A DNA stretch of 64,000 nt from a virus, in IMG/VR virus record IMGVR_UViG_3300013104_000022, positions 31,259 to 95,258 of that record; one strand, 5' to 3'. Below, one piece after another: positions 17,422 to 25,700 of the stretch. Every line of letters starts with the position of its first letter. Position 1 is the stretch's first letter. Under the pieces are notes generated by a model. The model had not been told where the DNA came from, searched no databases, and saw only the letters and a list, made by a program, of their open reading frames with translations. A program made the position numbers and the translations under genes.

Positions 17422-18123
17422 TTACTCTTCTTCCTTCAAGATGTAGAGAACTCCGTCTTGAGGAGTAATCAGGATGTACTGTTCGGGAGTCAGTACCTCA
17501 ATGTTTGTGATACCGGTAGAAGTGACAGCACCGGTCGGGTTCTCTCCGGGGTCTCCCTTAAGAGAGGCAAGCCACTGGGCCTGGCTCCCCACGAATCCGT
17601 TGGCGAGGGCAACTGCGTAGGCAGAGTTTCCGGGGTCTCCCTTCGGTCCTGGCACCGTAGATGCGGTTCCGGGATCGCCCTTAGGTCCGGGAACGGTCGA
17701 TGCCGCGCCGTCAGCGCCCTTCAGAGAGGCTAGCCACTGAGTCTGGGTACCCGAGTACCCGCCTGCTTGTGCAAGCTCGTAGGCGGACTTACCAGAGGGT
17801 CCAGGGATGGTAGAAGCGTCTCCGGGATCGCCCTTTGGGCCGGGTAGAAGCTCCACAGCGGCGATTGCGTCTTCTAGCTCTTGAGGGGTTACGCCCTCTA
17901 GTGGGTGAGTCGCTAGATAGCTCTCAATAGCTTGAGCAATAACCTCGCTAGACAATCCTCCGTCAATGCTGACTCCGGGAAGGTCAACCCACGCGGACGT
18001 TCCATTGCCTACTTTTAGGACGCGAGCTTCTAGATCGAAGCCGGGTTCTCCTGATTCAAGAACAGGATTTCGATCAATCCAAGCGTCGGAATCTCCACGA
18101 CGAAAGAGAATCTTGGTGATCAC
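17422..18123 (-). CDS. Collagen-like fibre protein with tropism-determinant-type N-terminus
   Basis: A 233-aa protein. The N-terminal ~50 residues (ILFRRGDSDAW...LESGEPGFD) match the major-tropism-determinant/fibre N-terminal module, which anchors fibres. The middle has collagen-like Gly-X-Y runs (GPKGDPG three times) interleaved with two copies of SAY..A...G..G.Q.QWLASLKG. The C-terminus is short and acidic. A trimeric rod-like fibre is likely. It overlaps the connector gene upstream by 4 bp, so fibres are coupled directly to head-tail genes. Confidence 0.8.
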   Translation of the reverse strand: MITKILFRRGDSDAWIDRNPVLESGEPGFDLEARVLKVGNGTSAWVDLPGVSIDGGLSSEVIAQAIESYLATHPLEGVTPQELEDAIAAVELLPGPKGDPGDASTIPGPSGKSAYELAQAGGYSGTQTQWLASLKGADGAASTVPGPKGDPGTASTVPGPKGDPGNSAYAVALANGFVGSQAQWLASLKGDPGENPTGAVTSTGITNIEVLTPEQYILITPQDGVLYILKEEE

Positions 18124-18674
18124 GGGGTGCCTCCGTCATACACGCCGTCGAACCCTGCACCGAACCCGTCTGACGGGTCTTGCTGTAGCCAGCCACTCTG
18201 ATCCATGTCGGCGGGACCGAGGAGGTATCCGGTACCATCACCTTGAGGGACGACAACTCCGTCTCTCTCAAATGCTCCAATTCCACCCATTGTCTGGCCC
18301 ACAAGGTTCCCTAGGCCACATTGGCCCAGTTCTTCCACTGCGAGGTCGAACCAGAGAAGGTCCGTCTTCTCCCGGCGAGTAATCTTGCTCACCATCTTGG
18401 AGTAGGAGTACGAACCGATGGACTCTGAGGAGAAGGGAGCGGCTAGCTTCTCTGCATATGGCTGAGAAAGAACAAAGTAGTCTGCTAGCTGGTAGACGGC
18501 CTTGGTGGCTACGAGAGCGTCGTCGGCGTCCTCTGGGAGACTCTTGAGGCAAGTAGCCTTCTTGAAGAAAAGGAGAGCCTGTTCAAGGGCTTCCGTTGCA
18601 TAATCGGTAAAGCTGTTCGCTGGACGCCCAGTGAACTTAGCTAGACCGGCTACGTCAAATTCTGGAAATGCCAT
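18120..18674 (-). CDS. Head-tail connector (adaptor) protein
   Basis: A 184-aa protein of the HK97 gp6/SPP1 gp15 adaptor type. The first ~100 residues are helical (DVAGLAKFTG, then long helices ending in SYSYSKM), the usual pattern of connector subunits that dock under the portal. The C-terminal third is Gly/Asp-rich and likely disordered. It follows the capsid genes, as expected, but its partner connector genes lie 10 kb further on. Confidence 0.72.
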   Translation of the reverse strand: MAFPEFDVAGLAKFTGRPANSFTDYATEALEQALLFFKKATCLKSLPEDADDALVATKAVYQLADYFVLSQPYAEKLAAPFSSESIGSYSYSKMVSKITRREKTDLLWFDLAVEELGQCGLGNLVGQTMGGIGAFERDGVVVPQGDGTGYLLGPADMDQSGWLQQDPSDGFGAGFDGVYDGGTP

Positions 18675-18698
18675 TTGAACAGGCCCGTCCTCTTAGTC

Positions 18699-19247
18699 TT
18701 AGCGGGTAGGAGTGGCTACCGCAATCTTGTTACGGCGAGCTTCGGCCTTCGCCGCCTCTTCCGCGTCCTTCATTGTCTGATCGTCACTGTCCACGGACAC
18801 ACCCCACGGAAGGAAGGGCCACGGGCCGCGAGCGAACTTCTGACCGCCGAAACGTAGTACCTGCTCACGCGGGTCGTCTAGGAGGTCTAGCCAGCTATGG
18901 CCGTCACGATCAAATGTGGAGTTATACGCTTCCCCGCCCACTTCGAAAGTGAGTTCCTGGCCGCGATACCATACCTGCCCGAGAGCGGTGTGACCGTCCT
19001 CTAGGAAGTGAATGGTGAGGTATTCTTTTTCTTCAGCCGGTGCTTCTGTTTCGGCCTTCTTGTACTTACGTGCTCGAAGAGCTTCAAGCTTAGCTAGTAG
19101 CGCGGCTTCTTCGTCTTCGTTAAATTCTTCTTCTTCGTCTTCCTCAGCCTCGGGAGGAGTGCTTAGGTCTTCCGGAGTAATCTTCAGAAGATCGTCCAAG
19201 TTCTCTTCCTTGAACTGAGGTGTTGGCTTCTTACTAGGCATTTTCAT
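18699..19247 (-). CDS. Hypothetical protein with acidic N-terminal region
   Basis: A 182-aa protein. Residues ~30-50 form an extremely acidic run of Glu and Asp, followed by an Ala/Leu/Arg helix. The C-terminal half has a compact domain with WYRGQELTFEVGG and LRFGGQKFARGPWP, reminiscent of small capsid-associated proteins in actinophages. It lies between the capsid and connector genes, downstream of the capsid terminator, with repeat copy 4 just before its start. A minor head role is likely but unproven. Confidence 0.5.
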   Translation of the reverse strand: MKMPSKKPTPQFKEENLDDLLKITPEDLSTPPEAEEDEEEEFNEDEEAALLAKLEALRARKYKKAETEAPAEEKEYLTIHFLEDGHTALGQVWYRGQELTFEVGGEAYNSTFDRDGHSWLDLLDDPREQVLRFGGQKFARGPWPFLPWGVSVDSDDQTMKDAEEAAKAEARRNKIAVATPTR

Positions 19248-19256
19248 CCTCGCTAA

Positions 19257-19268
19257 TACTATCGTCCC
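19257..19268 (-). promoter_or_regulatory. Late-operon repeat element, copy 4
   Basis: The minus strand reads GGGACGATAGTA 9 bp before the start of the 18699-19247 gene and after the capsid terminator. In this spot a new transcription start would make sense. Confidence 0.5.
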
Positions 19269-19321
19269 GGACGGGCACCTTTAGTCTACTACATTCTACC
19301 TTATATTGCAGTAAAACGAGA

Positions 19322-19349
19322 AAACCCCCCTGATTTCTCAGGGGGGTTT
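19322..19349 (-). terminator. Intrinsic terminator after major capsid gene
   Basis: A perfect 12-bp stem (AAACCCCCCTGA with its complement, 4-nt loop) is followed on the minus strand by a T-rich run (TTTTCTCGTTTT). It begins 15 bp after the capsid stop. It should partly uncouple abundant capsid mRNA from downstream genes. Confidence 0.88.
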
Positions 19350-19364
19350 CTCTAGGAACTAACC

Positions 19365-20417
19365 TTAAGAGGTCTGTGTGACGTTGTTAGCCACGATGAA
19401 CTGCTCAGGGCGAGTAACGATAGGAACAAGGTTCCATTCGAGCAAGTACTGAAGAGCAGAAGGGTCTTCCTGCTTCCAGGTCTTGGCAAACTTACCGGTG
19501 AAGTTCTCCGGAGCCGACTCGTCGGCGGTTGGGCCGATAAGAAGCTCGATAGGACGGTTCTCGGTGAAGTTACCAATGATAACTCGGTTGTCAGGAAGGA
19601 ACATCTGCTCCTGGCCTGGCGTGGTAGGTGCGGAAGTGTAGGAGGCACCGGCTACGTCGTAGACGGACTCGTTGATCTTCCAGTCGAGACCCATGAAGCC
19701 GGGGAGAGTTCCGGAACGGAAGTACTCGTCCTTGGCACGGTCGCTTAGCAAGGTGGCGGAACCTGCGGAGGCACCGTTACCCGCGAAAGCGTTGTAGATG
19801 TAGGTCAGAGTCTTCTCGGTGGTGTAGGCCTCGGTAGCCTCAACACGACCGTCACGACGGATGAGACGCTTCCACGCCTGGATGTCGTTCATGATCTGAC
19901 CAGGGGTAGCGGTCGCCCACGAAGTACCAGGGTTTACCTTGTGAGAAGGTAGGTACTTGTAGTCGATCTCAACCTGGACATCAGGGAAATCTAGCTTAAG
20001 GCCACCACCAACGGCAGACCATAGCATCCACTCGGCAAAGTTGTCGAAGCGGGTGTTGAGGTCACCGATTTCACGGGTGATTGCGGCCTCAGCCTGGGTC
20101 TTAGCGAGTTCAGAAGTGTTGTTAGCGAACTGACGAATCCAGTGAAGGGTCGTAGGTTCGAAAACCTTCTTTTCACGTAGGTAGACGAAGCTTGCGCTTT
20201 CCTTCGAGCGGCCAAGACGAGGCACGATGTGTGCTTCAGAGTTTGGCACGTTCGGACGCGCAATGTTTCGGCTACCACGAATTACTTCCCACTCTGCTGT
20301 TGGGAAGGGCCATGGAGTCTGAGGGACACGGTTAAGAAGCTCAAGCTTCTCGGGAGCGGTGAAACGCTCCAACACGCCCCGCAGAACCGTAGGCTGAAGA
20401 ATGCTGAGGTCAGCCAT
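19365..20417 (-). CDS. Major capsid protein
   Basis: A 350-aa protein of the HK97-fold, lambda gpE-like group. Features are an N-terminal arm, a long beta-rich E-loop region (AEWEVIRGSRNIARPNVP), the helix with AITREIGDLNTRFDNFAEW, and a C-terminal NRVIIGNF...RP strand. Length and position between decoration and connector genes fit. It has its own structured leader (20418-20589) and strong terminator, consistent with high expression. The start ATG follows an AGGAGAAGAAA ribosome site. Confidence 0.93.
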   Translation of the reverse strand: MADLSILQPTVLRGVLERFTAPEKLELLNRVPQTPWPFPTAEWEVIRGSRNIARPNVPNSEAHIVPRLGRSKESASFVYLREKKVFEPTTLHWIRQFANNTSELAKTQAEAAITREIGDLNTRFDNFAEWMLWSAVGGGLKLDFPDVQVEIDYKYLPSHKVNPGTSWATATPGQIMNDIQAWKRLIRRDGRVEATEAYTTEKTLTYIYNAFAGNGASAGSATLLSDRAKDEYFRSGTLPGFMGLDWKINESVYDVAGASYTSAPTTPGQEQMFLPDNRVIIGNFTENRPIELLIGPTADESAPENFTGKFAKTWKQEDPSALQYLLEWNLVPIVTRPEQFIVANNVTQTS

Positions 20418-20589
20418 TTTCTTCTCCTGTGGTTAGGCGGTTAATTGTCTCTCAGCGAACCTTGCGGTCCCGACCTGCACCTTACCCTGAGGTAATCACT
20501 CGGTTGGTCTATTTGAGTAGATGGGCTACTCAGGGATGCCTACAAGTTTTGGCTTGTAGGACACCCTCAGCGTCCCGACTATATGAAGA
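20418..20589 (-). other. Structured leader upstream of the capsid gene
   Basis: This 172-bp gap holds no gene. It contains two good hairpins: CCTACAAG/CTTGTAGG (20539-20560, extended by AGGG/CCCT across a 3x3 internal loop) and GAGTAG/CTACTC (20515-20531). No T-run follows, so they are not typical terminators. They may stabilise or regulate capsid mRNA. Confidence 0.55.
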
Positions 20590-20982
20590 TTAGAAGCGGA
20601 AGAACTTCGCTACTGTGTCTACCTTGGCACCAAGGACGTTCGTGAGAGTCACGCCCGAGTTAGCGGCAGAAACAGCGTCAAGCTTTACCAAACCTGCGTA
20701 CAGGATGTTGGCGTGCCAGACGGAGGTTGTTCCGGGAACACCTGTGTCAGTTGTCTTACGAAGAACACCCTTGACGTTAGCGGCGGTCGTCGTCTTGACG
20801 TACTGCTTGGTCGTGGCATCCTGATCGAGGAAAGTACCAGCTAGGAGGACTCCCTGACCCGGCTTCAACGTAACGCCCTTCTGGACGTAGTTGTGCATCG
20901 AGTAGAGGATTTCCTCATCTACAACGTTTTCACCAACGTTGTAGCTACCTGCTGGCATCGAGTTACCAATGTAGCCTACCAT
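20590..20982 (-). CDS. Head decoration protein, lambda gpD-like
   Basis: A 130-aa protein placed between the protease/scaffold and capsid genes, the fixed site of lambda gpD/SHP-like decoration proteins. The beta-rich sequence includes VTLKPGQGVLLAGTFLDQD and GVLRKTT, with an A..YAGLVKLDAV strand. The GQGVL.(A/K)GT phrase is common in this family. Trimers would cement expanded capsids at the threefold sites. Confidence 0.82.
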   Translation of the reverse strand: MVGYIGNSMPAGSYNVGENVVDEEILYSMHNYVQKGVTLKPGQGVLLAGTFLDQDATTKQYVKTTTAANVKGVLRKTTDTGVPGTTSVWHANILYAGLVKLDAVSAANSGVTLTNVLGAKVDTVAKFFRF

Positions 20983-21015
20983 TTTGACTATCTCCTGTCG
21001 GTTCGCTGTGGGGGC

Positions 21016-21531
21016 TTAAGAGCGAATGAATCGCTTGGCGGCGGGGGAAGAGGAGAGACGTGCAATCTCGTCCTCTGTAGTGACCTTGTTGCTACCCTCG
21101 TCCTCAGTGTCAACACCCTGCTCATTCGAGAGCTTGACAATAGGAGCGTCAGGAAGAAGCTTCTTGAATAGTTCCTCATTGCTGAGTCGTAGTTCAAGCA
21201 TGGCGTCTCGTCGGCCTGGCTCAATGTGTCCGGTAGTAACAAGACCATCGATCTCAGCGGCGGCGGCGGCTTCGATGCTATCCTTATTGATTTGATCAAT
21301 CTTGTTGGATAGTTCTACGTTCTCAGAAACTACGGCGGCAACAGCCTTGACGAATTCCTCAGGAGTAGGCTCCTTGCTCGAAAGCTTGAGAACATCGGTA
21401 GCGATAAGTTCGTCAGCAATCTTGGCAGAAAGAGCAACCTGTGGCTCAAGGTCTGCTACACGAGTCTGTAGAGCGCGCACGTCGATGCCGTGATCGTCCT
21501 TTAGCTCTGTGAGCATTTCATCCAAAGTCAT
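21016..21531 (-). CDS. Nested capsid scaffold protein (internal start)
   Basis: An in-frame ATG at 21531 (Met203 of the protease gene) is preceded by TGAGGAGTCTGAA, a strong ribosome site at good spacing. Late-operon repeat copy 5 lies 54 bp further upstream. The 171-aa product would be the scaffold domain alone, as lambda Nu3 is made from inside gene C. It would form the core around which capsid subunits assemble and then be removed by the protease. Confidence 0.6.
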   Translation of the reverse strand: MTLDEMLTELKDDHGIDVRALQTRVADLEPQVALSAKIADELIATDVLKLSSKEPTPEEFVKAVAAVVSENVELSNKIDQINKDSIEAAAAAEIDGLVTTGHIEPGRRDAMLELRLSNEELFKKLLPDAPIVKLSNEQGVDTEDEGSNKVTTEDEIARLSSSPAAKRFIRS

Positions 21532-22137
21532 TTCAGACTCCTCAGTCTTTTCGTCCTGTGTGCTTAGTAGCACTGGCTTACCATTACTATCGTCCGAAAT
21601 GTTAGAGGCCGCAATAACTTCCTCAAAGGACTCTAGATTTAGAACATGTGGTCGGTTTGTCACTGCAACGTGGCAGAGAGTAGGACCGTAGAAATTGCCG
21701 TCACGGTGGTCACGGTAGTTAAGAGAAAGCATGGCAGAAGCACCGATGTACGTCTTGCCGAACTTGTCTGCTTGCTCTCGTGCATCGATGTAGGCGTATA
21801 GAGAGTCGCCCTCGTGAGAGAGGCCTACAACCTCACCACGGTTGTAGTCGGGGTCTTCGGTGTGCTGGTTGTCAGCATCGACCTTAGTAACCTGAACAAT
21901 GTCACAAACCGTGTTGTTGAAGTTTGTAACCATGGTGTCCATCATGTTGTCATCGACATCGATGAAATTACCGTTGGCACCGGGGTAGTAGAATGGACCC
22001 TTCTTCAGAATTTGCTTCTTGAAGAGCTTTCCTTGTACCTTCTTGATTACGGGAGTAGACGCTTTGGCGGATAGACCGACAAAGCCAGAGTAGTCATCCC
22101 CTTGGGGGATAATAACAATCTTGTTTCCCATACCCAT
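21016..22137 (-). CDS. Capsid maturation protease fused to scaffold
   Basis: A 373-aa protein with two parts. Residues 1-~185 look like the Mu gpI-type prohead protease: FYYPGANGNFIDVDDNMMD, then an H in QHTEDPDYNRGEVVGL, then YIGASAMLSLNYRD and CHVAVTNRPHVLNLESFEEV. H and S are candidate catalytic residues. Residues ~200-373 are helical, charged and coiled-coil-like, the scaffold. An internal ATG with a good ribosome site at 21531 would make free scaffold. The first ATG (22137) lies within late repeat copy 6; a second in-frame ATG is at 22131. Confidence 0.82.
   Translation of the reverse strand: MGMGNKIVIIPQGDDYSGFVGLSAKASTPVIKKVQGKLFKKQILKKGPFYYPGANGNFIDVDDNMMDTMVTNFNNTVCDIVQVTKVDADNQHTEDPDYNRGEVVGLSHEGDSLYAYIDAREQADKFGKTYIGASAMLSLNYRDHRDGNFYGPTLCHVAVTNRPHVLNLESFEEVIAASNISDDSNGKPVLLSTQDEKTEESEMTLDEMLTELKDDHGIDVRALQTRVADLEPQVALSAKIADELIATDVLKLSSKEPTPEEFVKAVAAVVSENVELSNKIDQINKDSIEAAAAAEIDGLVTTGHIEPGRRDAMLELRLSNEELFKKLLPDAPIVKLSNEQGVDTEDEGSNKVTTEDEIARLSSSPAAKRFIRS
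21585..21595 (-). promoter_or_regulatory. Late-operon repeat element, copy 5 (inside protease/scaffold gene)
   Basis: GGACGATAGTA on the minus strand encodes part of SDDSNG in the linker between protease and scaffold domains. Its place just before the nested scaffold start supports a regulatory role over chance. Confidence 0.4.
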
Positions 22138-22148
22138 ACTATCGTCCC
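22137..22148 (-). promoter_or_regulatory. Late-operon repeat element, copy 6
   Basis: GGGACGATAGTA on the minus strand overlaps the TAG stop of the 22139-22417 gene and the start region of the protease gene. Confidence 0.45.
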
Positions 22149-22417
22149 ATCTCTTCGGTAACGTATTCGTCTCTGTAGTCGTCCAGGACGGCCTTCAGAG
22201 ACCTGTCTGAAGTGACACCTTCCCACCACTCACGGAAGTTCGTGTAATGCGTGAGCTTGTCCACGAAGGACGCCCAAGTGACGTTCTCTGACTTGGTGTC
22301 GATCAGGCTTTGGGCTTGGGGCTTGAATTCTTCTTTTAGGTAGACGCTTCTACCCATCTTGTCCCAAATGCCTACTGGCTCTCCGTTGACACTTCGGTGC
22401 AATAGATAAAGTGACAT
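22139..22417 (-). CDS. Hypothetical 92-aa protein
   Basis: A small protein opening MSLYLLHRSVNGEPVGIWDKMG, then a helical, charged region with several tryptophans (WASFVDKL, FREWWEG). I do not recognise a family. It lies 1 bp after the upstream small gene and its TAG stop is part of the repeat element that precedes the protease gene. Its place between the giant gene and the head genes hints at a head-assembly role, but nothing shows it directly. Confidence 0.5.
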   Translation of the reverse strand: MSLYLLHRSVNGEPVGIWDKMGRSVYLKEEFKPQAQSLIDTKSENVTWASFVDKLTHYTNFREWWEGVTSDRSLKAVLDDYRDEYVTEEMGR

Positions 22418-22418
22418 C

Positions 22419-22709
22419 TTAGTCCTCCAACTGAGGTCTGAGAGTATCCCACTGCGTCTCTGAAGCGGGTCGGATAAATACTTCTAGATCATTTTCGACT
22501 CTAACGAACCAACCGTTGTCGTCCTCACGAACCTCCTTGAAGTCAAGGGAAAACGCCTTGTTGGCGTGCGCCCACGCAGTACCAACAAGGTCGTCGTCCT
22601 CATCGAACTCAAAGGGTCCGATCAATACGGCCCGTTCGTTATCTCCATTTGGAATATACCAAGCCCCAAAGGGGAAGGTTTGTTCCACTAGCTCCTGCGT
22701 TACTTCCAT
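22419..22709 (-). CDS. Hypothetical 96-aa acidic protein
   Basis: An acidic alpha/beta protein with AWYIPNGDNERAVLIGPFEF and a run DEDDD. The ATG overlaps the end of the giant gene by 10 bp, so it is translated from the same mRNA. No family is recognised. The paired genes 22139-22417 and 22419-22709 could be a small two-gene accessory unit. Confidence 0.5.
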   Translation of the reverse strand: MEVTQELVEQTFPFGAWYIPNGDNERAVLIGPFEFDEDDDLVGTAWAHANKAFSLDFKEVREDDNGWFVRVENDLEVFIRPASETQWDTLRPQLED

Positions 22710-25700
22710 GATGCCTTCACCTTTGTGATTGCTTGCTCAAGGTTCTGGCGCATAACTAGACGGTCTTCGACCGGAAGTCCGCGAATCTTCTCCCACCCCA
22801 GTGCCTTGAGTCGCTGGATAGCCTCGTTACGCTTCTCGGCCTTGTCGAAGACCATTAGCTCGATGTAATCGAGGATAGATAGAGTGTCCTTGATCATGAC
22901 CTCGTTGGTGGAGTCGGTCATGTTCAAGAGCTTCTTGGGATCGTAATTCGAGTTCTGCATAGCATCCGTCGCACCGAAGTTATCACTCTCGTACCCGTAG
23001 GTGTCGTTGTGAAGCAATACCTCAGGGCTGAGGAAGACGGTGTGTTTTCCCTTGTTGAGGTTACCCATGCTGGTCAGAGCGTTATTGCCCTTGGTGACGC
23101 GGGAGAAGACGTAATCCGCCCCTCCTCGGTTCTGATCCTCCGACTGAGAAGCCCCCGTGTGAGGTGCCATGCGGCTTCTTACCTCAGTGGAGAGGAGTCC
23201 ACCTGAGGTGATGTACCTCAGAATCGCGTCGTCCTTACCCTTTGCGGCAACTGCGAGCAAAGTACCCTGCTTCTGAAGCTCTTCAAGCTCGACATCGATT
23301 CTCTCCCAGTAGGCGTGACCGGTGTTGAGGGAACCGTCATTGAGGTTCATGTGCTGGTACTTAGGAAGGTGTCGATCCTCGCTGAGGAACTTGGCAACGT
23401 GATCCGTTCCCCAGGTCTCATTAGCGAGATTTCGGTAGAAGGAAAGCTCTTCCTCAGGGAAAGCCATGGCGATAGCCTCACCGGTGTCATGAATTCCGAC
23501 ACCGTAGTTGCTCTTTCCGAGCTTCTGAGCGCCTTCCTTGGCCTTCTTCATGACCTTCTCGCGAGCCGCAGAAATCTTGCTTCCTCCCGCGCCACTCGCT
23601 ACTACACGGTGGAACATCGAGCGCCAGTACAGAACCTCGGGGTCTTCCGCTCCCGACATGTCCACGTCAAGGGTCGCTAGGTACTCCTCGATGCGTGCGA
23701 GGGACGCCTGGTGGTCGTCTCCTGCCGTCTGGAAGAAGAGCTTGTTGTTCTGAGATTCGAAGGCGTTGGTGTAATCGTAGTTTCGGAAAGCGATGACCTC
23801 TCCGGTAGGAAGAGTCATCTCAAACTGGCTTCCAGTCTGAGCCTTGGTGGTCTTTCCTCCGTCTTGCTTAAAGACACCACTCTGAGACAGTTCTCCGGAA
23901 GCTACGTGAGAAGCTACAAGCTTGACCTTGACAGGAGACACAGGCTCATCGACCGAGACTCCTTCAGCCGTCCATCCGCCCTTGAGAGCCTTGGCATCGT
24001 CAGGAAGCGAGTTGACGATAGAGGTCTTCAGTCCGCCCTTCGTGGACACGTAGACGAACTTCTCGTTGTTCAACTGCTTGTACTGCTCGCCCTTCTTGGG
24101 GTTAGTGTAAGTCACAAACTTGCCATTAAGAGGCGTCACTGTGTACTGCGTGAAGTCCGCCTTGTTCGTAGGCGTGTCGTTTTCCTTGGCCTTGTTGACC
24201 TTCTCGATCTGACCCTTGTAGTGCAGGAGAGCCATGTGGTACTGCGAGACGTAGTTCGCGGGAACGATGTTTCCTGAAGGGAACTTCACGTCTTCAGAAG
24301 AGTCCAGAAGCTCCGGAGTGTAGAACTCAAGGTCACTGTCAACCTTCTTGGCATTTTCGTCAAACGCCGCCCATACGGCAGGGTCGAAGTTCTTGTTGTC
24401 AGGAGAGAGGTTGATGTTCTTCGTCAGGTTCTTTCCCGCCGCGCTGATTGCCGACTTCAAGGCCTTGGTGTCAGGGAAGCTAGAGGCGTTGCTGTCGGTA
24501 GAAACAGTAACCTTCTTACTACTTCCCTGTGTGAGGGACTGAAGGGTCTGTCCCAACTGCTTACCGAGGAACTTACCAATCTTCAAGGAACCCTTGACTA
24601 CTTCCTTGTCGGAAGTGTCCGTCTCCGTCCACACGAGGGAGCTACCGCCGACGATACTGCCGGAAGAGTGCAGAGCGGAGTTACCGAAGACCTTGGTAGC
24701 CAAAGCCTTCTCTACGGTGCTTTCTTCCTGCCAGCCCGAGGTGTGGCCCGGAATGGCTTCCTTAGGCATCTCAGGCTTATCCCAGCCCGCCGCCTCGAAG
24801 ACAGCATCGTACATCGCCTGAACCTTCTCAGGGATGTCTGCCTTGTATTCAAGAACTCTTTCGACAAGCTCATCGGAGTTGTTCGGAACCTTGTCGAGAA
24901 CGTCCTTACCCGCAAAGTAGTGGTAATCCTTGTAGCCCCACTTGTTAGCGGGACGGTTCTTGACACCCTCACGGACAAGCTCAGATACCTGCTCGTCGCT
25001 CATACGGTTGATACGACGTGCGGCCTTCATAGCTCCCAGGTAGGCCTCGCGAGCCTGTTCTGGGGTGAAGTCACCCTTACGCATACGGTCGATCATCACC
25101 GCGTATACAAGGTTGTCCGAAGACAGCATGTTATACGACATGTGAGAGTTCTTGGGGTCAGGAGCTAGACCCTCGTATGTACCGTACGCGAGGAAGGCAC
25201 GTCCCTTGTCGATACCGACGACATTTCCGTCCTTGTCGAGCATAAGGTTACGGTGGTGCGTGTCGTCGTTCTGAAGGAAGTAGTCAAGAACCTGATGACC
25301 GGCCACCTGAGCCAGTTGCGTGTCCGTCAGAGTCGTGAGGTCGATACCAGAGAAGTCGCCCTGGTTTTCGATGAACTTCTGAATCTGACCGGTGTCCTCG
25401 CCAACCTGACCGATGGACGACTCAGGAACATGGAAGCCAGCGGCGAGACCGAGGTTGTTACCCGCGTTCTCGACCTCGACACGGAACAGTGCCTCGCTAC
25501 CCTTGTTGTGAGCAATCGGCTTGAACACAGCCTTGCGCTCAAACTGGTCGCGGAGAAGCCACGTCGTGTTCTGTCCACCGGCAAGCTTCTTGACCATCGA
25601 GTAGACGGGCTTCAGAAGCTCGGCCTGGTACTCGGCTTCCTTCTCATCGAAGTAGGCCGAAACAAGGTTGAGCTTGTCGTAGGGACCAATTACGTCGTAG

